Shown here in pieces: positions 42,183-53,019 of a stretch of DNA of 64,000 bases; position 1 is the stretch's first letter; each line of letters starts with the position of its first letter. Position numbers and translations under genes: made by a program. Below the pieces are notes generated by a model. That model was not told where the DNA came from and did not search any database. It saw only the letters and a list, made by a program, of their open reading frames with translations. The stretch is from Linum tenue (lineage: Eukaryota > Streptophyta > Magnoliopsida > Malpighiales > Linaceae), in NCBI GenBank assembly GCA_946122785.1, contig CAMGYJ010000006.1, positions 68,511,676-68,575,675 on the forward strand, written 5' to 3'.

Positions 42183-43789
42183 GGAAAAAGGGGGAATTTG
42201 ATGTTGTCGCCATGGTTTCTTACCGCTTGTTGTTGAATGTATAATCGAGGATTTGATGAAAAGACTTAAGAGATTGAAATGGGTGCGTGTTGGTTTGGGG
42301 GAAGAGGAACTTTGCAGTTGGAATTGGGTTTGAGTTTCTTTCTGCTGGTTTCTTCTTCTTCTTTGCCATTTCATCGTTTCATTGCACAATTTGTAGATTT
42401 TCGCCATGTTATGTAGTAACCCAAAATAAATTCTAGTCTTTCATTTCCACAATAACAGTGATAGATTTTGCGATGGTTCTTCCCATGATACGAGCGATTG
42501 GCGAAGCCGACCCCATGGGAATTGCTATTTGTACCAAACCAAACAAATCAAATTTCTATTAATCATAACTAGCTTTGTACCCGGCCGGGAGCCCAATAAC
42601 TATTTTGGATTTTCTAAATTTTAATTTGGATGCAATTTCTTAACCAAAACCACAATTCCTCATCCAATAATTTTGTATCCTTAATATAAACAACATATAT
42701 TTCTTAGATAGAACATTCCTCCCTCGATCGAGGAATAATGATTCTTGGTTCAATTTTAAATGTTGTCCACACATCTATTCTTAATATCTAAAAACAACCT
42801 TTTTTTAACTTGAAGTAAACTTTAGTAATTAATATTCACATTATTAGTTTATAATTCTGGTCCCACCTAAAACACTTTAACAATGACTTAAAATATCGGG
42901 CGAAAAAGACACAATCATGTTTCGGTTTGTACCTTCTCTGTTGTAACAAAAAAAAAAAAATCATAAATGGAAAGGGTGTATATTGATCTACAAATTATAT
43001 TTATTTTCAATATATTTTGACAAAATATCCTATACCTCCCTGATATCACCTTAGTTTTCAATTCAGTTTTTTTTTAAATTTTATAGAAAGTACAGCCGAA
43101 CATATTATTAATGATCTATAAATTTTTGAAAAATAATCAAGAGAAAATATAACATTCATACCGCTCTGGTACTTGGCGGTCACTTGTAGTAGACGAAGGT
43201 GAAATATGATAAATGGTAGTTAGTATACTTTTACTATTATGTATAAAACCGTTCTAATTCTACTATGTCCATACGATCAATGATACATTTCTATGCCTTC
43301 ATGGTGTAATCTTGTCTACTACCAAACATTACTGTCAAAGTCGATGTCATTTCGAATAGTGCAACTAATATATTTTTTGTGCAAGAAAGAATTAAATTTT
43401 AACTTAAAACAAAATAATATGGTCCGCTAAATTAAATTGAAATTATTTTTCTAAGAAGTTACGAATCCATTCCCACATAGAAACATTTTAAGACAAAAAT
43501 ATTAGCCATTTTCGGTTATATAGAAGTTATCAATCTAAATTTTAAAATGAATGAAATGGTCTTACACTCTCACTTTTTATTAATAAAATTCAATAAAACG
43601 GGCTTAAAAGGAAAGTTAAATGGAAAGGATTAAAGGAGGCGGGAAAAAGCTGGCGGTTAACGGCCAGAGGAAACGGAGAAATTAAAAGCAAGGAAAAAGC
43701 GAAACTTGCGGAGAGCCTCGGAAGGCTGACGTGTCATGGGGCTTATTTAGAAAGCGCTTTAATTATTTTATAGATCAAACCATCAAAAC
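42183..43789. other. AT-rich intergenic sequence downstream of plastocyanin
   Basis: The first ~250 bp is the plastocyanin 3' UTR. The rest has no gene or bounded repeat that I can support. Confidence 0.45.
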
Positions 43790-44730
43790 TAATACAACAA
43801 CCAAATTAACCAAACTAAAGTTTAATCGGTTTGGTTAATTGGTTAACCAGATTAATCAATATAACACCATATTATCATTAAGTGACAAAAAAATTGGTTA
43901 ATGCATCAATTCACAATTTGTATGATGAATAAAACATTACATTGAACACATAGTTATAGTTAACCTTTACATAAATAAATGCAACTAATACAAAGGTAAC
44001 TACTTCGGTGCACTCACTTTTTTGGGTGCACTCAGTGCACCCAATTCTAAAAGCGTCCATAATACATCAAATTTTGAACTTTAATTGGTACTCTCAATGT
44101 AATATGATGATATGACATAGAATCATAACAAATCAATCCATTACCCTAACCCCTTAACCTTCAATTTTGAATCCCAACCCTAAATCCCAAATTGTAAACC
44201 TAAACCCTAACCCTAAATCCCTAAATCCTAAATCCTTCGAATTAAAGTAAATTTTGAATGAATTTTAAAAAAATTCATGTGCTTCTTTTTCATAATATCA
44301 TAAGCAACAATTGATACTGTTTTGACATGAATCACATGGTTAGAATGACAATTATGAGGCGGGTGCACTGAGTGCACCCGAAAAAGTGGGTGCACCGAAT
44401 ACACCACCCTAATACAAATATACATTATAGGAAAAATATTGAGTTTTTATTGTTGATGAGCCTAAAAGGAAGGAATCTTTGGCTCTTGAGTGGTTATTCC
44501 AAGTATTAAGTACGTGTATATAATATATATTAGATATATGGATAATTACTTAACTGGTTAAGTATGTTTGATTGGTCAGGAGTGTCTGAAACCAAACCAA
44601 ACCACCTAAACCAAACAAGCTAAAACTTTTAACCAAACCAAACCAATTATTCAAATTAACCAAACCAAATGAGCCAAATACTGTCGGTTAAAACGGTTAC
44701 CACGATAACCACACCGTTTGAACACCCCTA
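43790..44730. mobile_element. Possible old hAT-type element with a nested MITE
   Basis: The right end reads ...CCGTTTGAACACCCCTA, a typical hAT-like terminus in inverse orientation. Both flanks of the interval are rich in matching GGTTTGGTTAATTGG / CCAATTA...AACCAAACC words. A clean left terminus and TSD were not found. Confidence 0.35.
44004..44399. mobile_element. MITE with 39-bp palindrome-rich terminal repeats
   Basis: The first 39 bp (TTCGGTGCACTCACTTTTTT then GGGTGCACTCAGTGCACCC) and the reverse complement of the last 39 bp differ at two positions. Each TIR contains the self-complementary GGGTGCACTCAGTGCACCC, so it can fold on its own. TAC flanks both sides. The interior includes a CCCTAAA/CCCTAACC-rich stretch at ~44,150-44,235. 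Confidence 0.78.
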
Positions 44731-45419
44731 CTATTCGTGACACTAAAAATTCTTATTCGTCGGCTTAACTATATTAAATTTACTCTAATACCCTTAATTT
44801 ATTCGCCGCTCTAACTTCTATTCTACGAGTGCTCTGACAGGCCGCTTCTTCGTTCCAAGGTAATAGAATGATGCACTTACGTGAAATCGCCTCGTTGTGT
44901 GTATTGGAAGGTTTGATCACCTACATTGGAAAGACGTACACCGCTTCAAATGCAATACACGCCCATATGCAGACTCGGTTGCATGTCGTGACACATGCAA
45001 CTCATAGACTGGAGATTCCACGTGCCTATGGGGCACTATTAACAGATTCCCTGAATCGTAGCTACACATAATATGTATTGTAACGTGGTCTTGATACAAG
45101 GAAATGTTAGGGGGAGCTTTCATATGCATATCAAATAATCAAAGCTGAAAAAAAAAACACAAGAGTTTTTTAACGTGTTATCGTCACTATGATTCTAGTC
45201 CACAATGAGTATCTCCCTCTCAGATTTTTGGTATCTTATTGCTTACTTTCAACGTAGTACACAACATCATATAAATAGGTTTGCTCTACAAACCCTAACT
45301 ACACGTCCTTGACTATTTGCAAATCGGTACCCTATTAATATTAAGTACACGAGCCTTCATCACTTGCTACACCACATGCTCATAACTTGAGACACCACCT
45401 CACCTACGAGAACCTCAAC
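44731..45419. other. Intergenic sequence
   Basis: One 67-codon frame at 44868-45071 has no recognisable domain. Nothing else is visible. Confidence 0.35.
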
Positions 45420-46900
45420 TTCAAGAAAATTTTGGGATGGAACGAAACTTGAGCATCATCGTCCGACTCATGACGTGAAAGAAGTGCTTGGTAAAAGGCA
45501 ACCCAACCACTCCGGTTTGTACTTTCTTTAACTTTGCTTTGGATTTGAAGTCAATAATCCTATTCCATCCACCATCATTCACACCTAATCCGGTAACTTC
45601 ATTTTACCCTCATTATCTTTCATCCATCGAGGACAATGTCGTACTTAAGTGTGTGGGGTGTTCCATGATGTCTGTATGTGTCAATAAATGGTTTAAATAA
45701 ATGATATGACCTAATATATGAATGCTTTGGAGCCTTAATGAATGCGCAAATTGCAAAAATGAGGGCTCAAAGCACCTGTGTTGATACATGATAGGTTTTG
45801 CTTCCATTTCCTCTTAGATGTGTTGATACTATTTATTATCGAGGTTAGTTCATATGTGTGTGACTCTCCACCATTTTGGACTCCAAAAGGTTTTGAAAAA
45901 GGTGCTCCATTTTGAAATGTTTTGAAAAATGAGTGTTCTCACATGAAAGGCAATTAGTCATAGTATTTATTGCTTGTATTATTGGATAATATCTTGTTTT
46001 GATTCATTCGATAATTATTTATCTTTGTAAATGTGCATAATTTTTAAGTTAAGTCGTCAAATGAATTTTCTTTTGAATCGAAGTGCCATTTGCGGATGTG
46101 TTTGGGGATCTGATAGGTTTCTAGCGTCCAACCATCATATTTTCTACCTTCCATTCTCCAAACACCTCTCCTCCTTACGGGACTGGTCTCGGAGGAGATA
46201 GTGTGCCTCTACGCAAGTCAGAAGACTTTGGCTCTTGTTATTATCTCACATGTGTGACAACTCGTCTGTCGTTGAGATGAGAGTGCAGGCTGGAATTGGT
46301 GCTTGAGAGATCAGGACTCATGTCCTAACGCTTCACCTTCCTACACTTTTCATCCTCTCAACCATCACTTCCCCATGATGCTGAGAAAGAGAAGTCAATC
46401 TCACTTTTGCTCTTAGCCATGAGTTAGAGAGCCCCGATTGTGCAAAAATGCTAGTGTAGTGCGTTGTTCTGCAAATTTAAGTTGTGGCTTCAAATGTGAG
46501 CTCTTTAAAGTATGAGTACTACCATTGAGTCCATTGATTTTGAGTTTTGACACGTTTTTTTAGAGTCCAGTGCATAAGTGAAGTGTCTAGACCTCTTTAA
46601 TCGGCAAGGTCCCCATCCGAGTTTGTGTTTACGCATTAAGGTGGAAGTGAGTTTTTTTTTTACCATATGATTGACTATGTAAGTGCAACCGATGACCTAT
46701 AATGCATACTGTCATAAAAGTCTTGCAATTTTTACCATTTTGAGTAGGTTTGCTTGGAGACAAACAAATGGTTAAGTGTGGTGGTGTTTGATTGTACATG
46801 TTTTACCCCTTCATACCTTAGCAATCGAATCTCTGTAAGTAATAGTATTGGCCATCACTTTTGAAAGCTAAGCGCTACTGGACATGGTTCGTTGAGGTCC
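45420..46900 (+). mobile_element. Ty3/gypsy (Tat/Athila-type) 3' remnant
   Basis: Signature non-coding motifs of this group appear in order. AAGGCAACCCAACC is near 45497. GAGGACAATGTCGTACTTAAG followed by TGTGTGGGGTG is near 45630. GCTTGGAGACAAACAAATGG followed by TTAAGTGTGGTGGTG is near 46753-46784, just before a TGTTTGATTGTACATG that probably begins the 3' LTR. No coding domain is left. The right boundary is uncertain. Confidence 0.5.
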
Positions 46901-47217
46901 AACTCAACTTACCTTGTCTTCCAACTTGCATAGTTCCCATCCATTTGGGATCGTGGCCATATTCGGGATGTCAAGGCAGGTGGACAGCTGGGCCTCCATT
47001 ATGTTCAGGTTGGCAGATATCTCCTTGATGTATCTGAATGGCTAAACATCGCCCTAACTTTACTAATATCGCCTTAACTTAAAGATAGAAATGACATAAC
47101 TATCCCAAAACAAATAAAATAAAATTGCGACCAAACATACAAATTACTCCACAGCCATCGAGAACCTCCGCCTGCCTCCGCCGCTTATTTTTCTCCGCCT
47201 ATAAAGACCACCCTTTA
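46901..47217. other. Unassigned sequence, probably decayed repeat
   Basis: No gene is seen. It may continue the LTR of the gypsy remnant. Confidence 0.35.
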
Positions 47218-47947
47218 TGATGTGATATCAATTAGTACGATATTCAATTCTCGTGGCCCTAAACTAAAGGTTCGAGTGCGGAGATGCAAGTATCAATTAG
47301 GAGCGTTTAAGATGGATGAAGTATCGCAAGCAAGCTGCTCAATTCAACTGTGCATGACTCTTGCTTGGCAATGATGTGATTCCCCGCAACAGAAGGAAGA
47401 AAGGAATTACTTGAGGACTAAGTCATTGCTTTTGGCGGATTCTTGGAAGATTCTTGCTTTATTTCCTTTCTCTTTTGGGCGGATCCTTGCTTTATTTCCT
47501 TTCCCTTTTGGGTGGATCATTAGTTTATTTCCTTTCCCTTTTGGTATTTGCATTCCTTATTTTATAGAGAGGATTATTAAGCTTTAAATAAGGGTAGATA
47601 CATTGCTTTGTAACCTCTATAAATAGAGGAGGAATTGCCCTTGGAAGACAGACTTTGATGAATAGAAAACCCCTTTTGTTCTTGAGTATTTACTAATGAA
47701 TGTGAGTTTGGTGGATTCCAAACTCGTTGAGCTCTGTATCGATCAAGTATTCTCCTTGATCGTGGTCGGGCATCTACCCTGATATTGTTCGAGTATCTTC
47801 CCGTGTGTTGAAGTTGCACGACAATCCCTTTCCATCATATCCTTTTATTTTTGTGTTCTTGAGAAAATCCAAGAAAAACCCTAAAAAGTGAGAGCTGCGT
47901 ATTCTGATTCGTGAGCGAGTTCGGATTCCTGAATTCCGCTTACATCA
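47218..47947 (+). mobile_element. Solo LTR (~730 bp)
   Basis: Starts TGATGTGATATC and ends GCTTACATCA, giving short terminal inverted TGATGT/ACATCA. Flanking 5-mers are CTTTA (47213-47217) and CTTTC (47948-47952), one mismatch. A TATA box (CTATAAATAGAGG near 47619) and three ~37-bp repeats with TTGCTTTATTTCCTTTCCCT in 47440-47545 fit a U3. No second copy is present in the window. Confidence 0.65.
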
Positions 47948-48244
47948 CTTTCCCTCCGCCTCTCTCCTGCCATCGCCCTTCTCCTCTAGCAACACTATAT
48001 ATATTGAAGCCAAAAATAACCAAAGAGAAGGAAAAGCCAAACATAACTCCACGAGGCCGGATCCCATGACTAAGGGAGTCCTTATTCACTTGACTAACCT
48101 CCTCCTAGCCTTTAAATCTGGATAAACCAATCTAACGGTTTAAAAGTGGGAGGAGATTTTTAATTATTGACATGGGTATTTTTGGTATTATGAAAAATTA
48201 CGAAGTATACAAATCAGACTTACAATAAGTATAAACATTACAAA

Positions 48245-48618
48245 GTAGCTTCTCCACGCACTGACAGGGGGAGGTTGCTTTGGTTGACAGTGGTAAGTGA
48301 ACTATGGAGAGAGAGATGCCGCAGGTTATATGGTAGTGCAGCACTCTCTGAGGAACAGTTGCTGAAGAAGTTGCAGCATATGCTCCTCTTGTTGAGAAGA
48401 GGTTTCTCTCAAGTTAGTTTAGCTATCAGTGAGGCTGAGATAATCAGTATAGTGTAAATTCTGTTTTTGTTTTCTTGTTTCTTGTTAGTTAGTAGCTGGT
48501 GTTCTGTAATTAGGAAGGTTGTAAGGTTCTGTATTTGAATAGTCTGCAGCTTGGTACCAGTTAGAATGGTGTCCCACCATTCTTTCTTGATGAATATACA
48601 CCTTATTCATAAAAAAAA
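48245..48618 (+). mobile_element. 5'-truncated LINE (L1-type) copy
   Basis: The plus strand carries SELWRERCRRLYGSAALSEEQ, which resembles the C-terminal WRERN.R-type region of plant L1 reverse transcriptases. It is followed by a stop, a 3' UTR and a terminal poly(A). The sequence ACATTACAAA occurs just before the 5' end and just after the poly(A), consistent with a TSD, although this word is common in the neighbouring DNA. Confidence 0.6.
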
Positions 48619-49540
48619 AACATTACAAATATACAAACTAGAGCGTCAAAACATACAAACACATTTACAAACAATACAAAACATACGAACTATACAAACT
48701 AGACCGACAAACAATATAAATCATAGAAAATGAAAAAAACAACCGGGTTGACTTAGGAGGCTTCATCCCTATATAGAGGGGCACGTCACAAAGTCAACCC
48801 GGTTTTTTTTTAGACATACAAACATTACAAACATGGTGGACAAAAATTACAAACTAGACCGACAAACAATATAAACCATAAAAAATGAAAAAAAAACGGG
48901 TTGACTTTTGAACTTCATCCCTATGTAGAGGGGCTCCGTACCAAAGTCAACCTGGTTGTTTTTTAGGCATACAAACATTACAAACATGGTGGACAAAAAT
49001 TACAAATTAGACCGACAAATCATACAAAATTGAAAAACACCCGGGTTGACTTTGGAGGCTCCATCTCTATATAGATGATTTCCATCCAAAAGTCAACCAG
49101 ATTGTTTTTTAGACATAAAAAACACTACAAATATGGTTGACAAAAATGACAAACATGGTGTACAAAAATAAAAATGTTTACAAACATTACAAAAGAAACC
49201 GATAAACATTACAAAGATAACAAAGCTTACAAACATTACAGAATAAACCGACAAATATTACAAAGCATACTAACAGTACAAAATAACACTACTTACGATA
49301 CAAATTGATAAAATTGTAATGCAAATCAATGAATACAAAGTATACAAATCATAATATAAAGTATACAAACTAGATTACCAATATTATAAATGAAAATATA
49401 TACAACTAATATAAACATTACAAACACAATAGACAAAAATAACAAACTAGAATAATAAATGCTACAAACCGAATAAATATAAACATTACAAACCAGACTT
49501 ATGCACTTTACAAAATAGGTCGACAAACATTACAAAACTG
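48619..49540. repeat. ACAAACATTACAAA-rich repeat tract
   Basis: Short words such as ACAAACATTACAAAC and CTAGACCGACAAACA recur throughout at irregular spacing. The tract includes three larger ~150-bp units with a hairpin each (48743-49101). No coding potential. Confidence 0.7.
48743..49101. repeat. Three tandem ~150-bp units, each with a CCGGGTTGACTT hairpin
   Basis: Each unit contains CCGGGTTGACTT, a ~35-nt middle with TCCATCCCTATATAGAGGGG-like sequence, and the complementary AAGTCAACCCGG, then a spacer of ACAAACATTACAAACATGG. Hairpins are at 48743-48802, 48895-48955 and 49041-49101. Unit 1 has the most complete stem and units 2 and 3 carry stem mismatches. Confidence 0.75.
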
Positions 49541-49849
49541 TAGGCCTGCCAGAAAAATTCGCTCTGCCGCCGAAAAATCATTGACTCTCTCTCTCCCTCT
49601 GCGAGCGAGGAAACTGGGGGAAATAAGTTCTCGGCCACCTCTCTCATGGGACAATGTTCCCCAGTCCTAGGAGGCTGACAAAAATCCTGCCCAACAAAAG
49701 GCGGAGGAACTGCTGGGGGACGGAAAGGAAGGGAGGCGAGAGAGCCTCTAATTATTTTTTAATTGTTAAATTAATAAAATATAAAAGTACCACTCTATCC
49801 TTCATTAAATTAGATTATTTAGAGCCATCATATTGAAATGAGGTTGGAT
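49541..49849. other. Intergenic sequence
   Basis: No gene or bounded repeat is recognised. Confidence 0.4.
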
Positions 49850-49857
49850 GGCTGAAG

Positions 49858-50637
49858 TAGGGGTGGGCATTGGGTGGGTCGGGTGGATTTTGACCATAAA
49901 ATGCACCCACCCGTGCTTAAACGGATTGATAAGTAGGGGTGGGCATTGGGTGGGTCGGGTGGATTTTGACCATAAAATGCACCCACCCGTGCTTAAACGG
50001 ATTGATAATTTTTAACCCACCACCCACCCACATTTAGTCTCGGGTTGGGTCGGGCGGATGGTGGATGATGCGGGTGGGTTTGTGGGTTCACCCACATCAC
50101 AATGTATATAATATAAAGGAGTCAACTTGACATGATAATAGGTGAAGAGAATCATCGAGGGAAACAAGAAGTTGAAATAGGGGGGAAAATGTTGAATTAG
50201 TTCTTAAATTGGATAGAAATTCTATTATGAAAGAGTTTTCTACAGATTGAGACAATTATTAGGTGCAAGGAACTAATGAAAATAATTCCACAAAGGAAAG
50301 AGCGGTGATCTAGGCACAAGAATTAGAGGAAAAAGTAAAGGGAAGAAGAGGAGATCTCTATTTGGAAGGTTGGCTTCGAGGTTCAAACTCCAGGAGCAGT
50401 CCGAGTTTATATCTAACGTCTCCACTCTCCTCTCTCTAGCGCCAACGACTTTGATCTTTTTGCTGTTGGGTTGAGCAGGTCACCCGCACACTCACCCACA
50501 ACCCACCCACCACCCGGCGGATGGCTCCCAGCGCAACCCGTCGCCCACTCACAAACCCACCCACTTAACGAAATTCGGGTCAAATGCTGGTGGGTCGGCC
50601 CTAACCCGCGGATGATCCGCCCGCATGCCCAGCCCTA
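49858..50637. mobile_element. hAT-type non-autonomous element with duplicated left end
   Basis: TAGGGGTGGGCATTGGGTGG at the left and its counterpart ...GCATGCCCAGCCCTA at the right form the termini. Perfect 8-bp TSDs GGCTGAAG lie at 49850-49857 and 50638-50645. The first 76 bp are repeated in tandem at 49934, so two copies of the left terminus are present and the TSD abuts the outer one. The ends are rich in ACCCACCC / GGGTGGGT subterminal motifs. Confidence 0.9.
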
Positions 50638-50645
50638 GGCTGAAG

Positions 50646-50874
50646 TGCACTTAGTCACATGTTAGGTCACACGATTCGTGTGAAATGAGTCCGCGCTCCC
50701 ACTTTAGATCCCTAAAACGCAATTTTGAATGGATTCGAGAAAAATTCGTGTTTTATTAGTTGTTGGAGCGCGATTTTCGCCAGAAAATCCGCTAATCTAT
50801 TTCAGAGGGACAAAATGGAGGATGTGAAGAGTAGCTGTCGCCCGCGGCGGGTGTCAATTTTGTGAAGGAGATGA
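50646..50874. other. Flank of the decayed copia element
   Basis: No gene is visible. This sequence was contiguous with 56234 onward before the LTR element inserted. Confidence 0.4.
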
Positions 50875-51352
50875 TGTTGGGAATGAATAGCTTTGAAAGC
50901 TATATTGAATTAATTATCCAGTATTCTTTCTAGATACAAAAATAAGAAGGATAATTAATAACAAGAATATTATGGAGATAATTAGTATTAATTATCTTAA
51001 TATAATATATCTTAATTATGGGAGTAATTATCTTCCTAATTAAAATGTGACTTATTCCCAAAGAAAGAGGGAATATTCTAGGTTTTCTGCTCCTATAAAT
51101 AGCAGACCCCTAGACCCTCTAAATACACCTCAGAGAGCAGAAACACGAGATAGAGAGTGAGTTCATAGAGCTCCGGTTTTCGCACAAAACCGATGAGCAA
51201 TAAATTTAGAGTGACTGTTTTATCCTGGAGGCGACCGGCTGATAGTCTGCCGTGCGCAACGAAGGCAGTGCCGCGAACGTCTTAAAGAGAGCGACCTAGT
51301 CCGCGACTCAGCCAGATCGGTAACCCTGATTTTTACTGTTCGATTTCTAACA
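50875..51352 (+). repeat. 5' LTR of the defective copia element
   Basis: 478 bp with a TATA box (CCTATAAATAGCAG near 51092) and the usual TG...CA ends. Confidence 0.92.
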
Positions 51353-51397
51353 ATTTTAAGACGTTCGGTGCTGTTTTGACTAACAGGGGAATCGATT

Positions 51398-51520
51398 ATG
51401 GCTGAAACGAATTTGATCGCCACCGAGCTTTCTTTACGTTCGCTCGATCGGGCCAAAAGTATGATATGCCCGGTTGCCCCCAATACTGCTTCGGAGATAA
51501 TTATATCCTTTCGAGCATAG
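51398..51520 (+). pseudogene. Truncated gag-like N-terminus
   Basis: Starting MAETNLIATELSLRSLD, this 40-codon frame lies where copia gag begins and ends at a TAG. No further gag sequence is recognisable before the GC-rich insert that follows. Confidence 0.35.
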
Positions 51521-51539
51521 CTGCTCGCCTGCTACAATC

Positions 51540-52330
51540 ACTACAAATAACACTCTGCGAATTTTGAAGATTGGTTTTTGAGGGAGTTGAGAGAGCTGGC
51601 AGTAGAGGGAAGATTTGTTTCTGGACCATGTAAATAAAAGAATGCTCGGTCCAATTAAACCACCAAAGAAAAATTGATCTTATTACTGTGCTCCGCAAGC
51701 TACATCGGCCGGGATCCAGAGCGGCGAGTTCTAGACTCCGATTGCAGTCATGGCGACGAGTACCGGCGACGACCAGAACCTCGCGACGATGACGCTTGGG
51801 AAGCAGGAACAGCGGGCAAAGAAAAAGTAGCCGCAGATGGCCTCCGGCGGCGGCGGTGGGATAAACGAGTTCCGGCGGCGGCGACGGGATAAAAGAGTTC
51901 CAGTATTCTCTCGGATTCCGTGAGTCGTTGTTGCTGAAATGATGGTACCGGGTTGTAATTAAATTACACAACCTGCGGCCGAATGCGCTGAATGATTAAT
52001 TCGTCAACAAGCTGGGAATTAGTTCAACTGAATTCCCATAATTCAAATTTGAGAAGCCCGACGTTTGTTTTTCAATTGATTCATTTGGTTTGTCTTACTG
52101 CCTGGGTTTACTTTGGATTAGAAGCTTTATTGCAAGGATACGAGAGATGAAAAGGAAGAAGCAGGGAACCTAATTTTGAGCGAGTAAACCAACAAGAAGC
52201 TTCCTTTCCATCAGTTCTGGTCCCGGGCCAAATTAATGAAAGCCGCTTCAGTAGTGGCCCAAGAAGCCGAGAAGGGTGAGACTCAAGGGAGCTATACGTG
52301 GGCTAGTTTTTCTGCTTGAAACGACAATGG
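51540..52330. other. GC-rich segment inside the defective copia element, possibly captured
   Basis: This stretch has no copia similarity and differs from the AT-rich rest of the element. It has GGCGGCGGCGG tracts, a minus-strand open frame (51501-51971) and a plus-strand start MATSTGDDQNLATM at ~51,750 followed by a stop. It looks like a host gene fragment taken up by the element, but I recognise no gene. Confidence 0.35.
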
Positions 52331-53019
52331 TTTCTCTTTTAGTGAAACGACAATGGTTTCTCAAAAAGAGGTAAGAACTAAAACCTATCTCCTGAGTCAT
52401 TAATGAATGATAAAATTAGAATTCATGCCTATTAATTTTATGCATGGAATTGAGAAACCTAATGAATGTTGAAAGGAAAGCTAGGATCGATGCATTGATT
52501 ATATTGACATTAAGATGTGATTTCTTGATGATTTGAGTACAATTTTCTGTACATGTTGTGAAGTAGAGTAATTTTGATTACATAAATTCATACTCTGTCG
52601 TATATATGAATGTGTATTGTATAGTCATATGCTATGGAAATGGGTTGTATGCCCATATTTATTTTGAAGAATATTTGGGAATAGAATGGGTTATTACCCA
52701 TAATAACGATATTGCAAGAAGTACTATTATCAGTACTACACGAACCACTTAGACTGCTCTGAAACATTAAAGTTTCAAGAATGAGAGCATCAAGCCGAAC
52801 CATATCCACACCAAATAGAATGATACCTTTCGTGGTAACCATAAGATTGCCACTCAATCCTCTAAGAATGACGCTATGTTTCTCAATTAAATTTGAGAAA
52901 AACTAGGTCATATGACACGAAAGTGTTAGAGCAAGTTTAACATAGTATTGTGTTAACTTGATTAAAGAAGAGGATTTGGCAATAATAATCGCTTAGGTGA
53001 TGACAGAGGTTAGCCTTAA

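Noticed and set aside
41811..42407. 198-codon frame antisense to plastocyanin
   Set aside because: Shadow of the GC-rich plastocyanin gene. No domain.
44150..44235. Telomeric repeat array
   Set aside because: The CCCTAAA-like units are few, irregular and inside a MITE, so this is not a telomere or a true interstitial array.
48743..49101. CRISPR-like regularly spaced repeats
   Set aside because: Eukaryotic nuclear DNA; the units are three long, diverged hairpin repeats rather than short identical repeats with unique spacers.
51501..51971. 156-codon minus-strand frame inside the defective copia element
   Set aside because: No recognisable domain. It overlaps the GC-rich segment and is better treated as part of a possible captured fragment.
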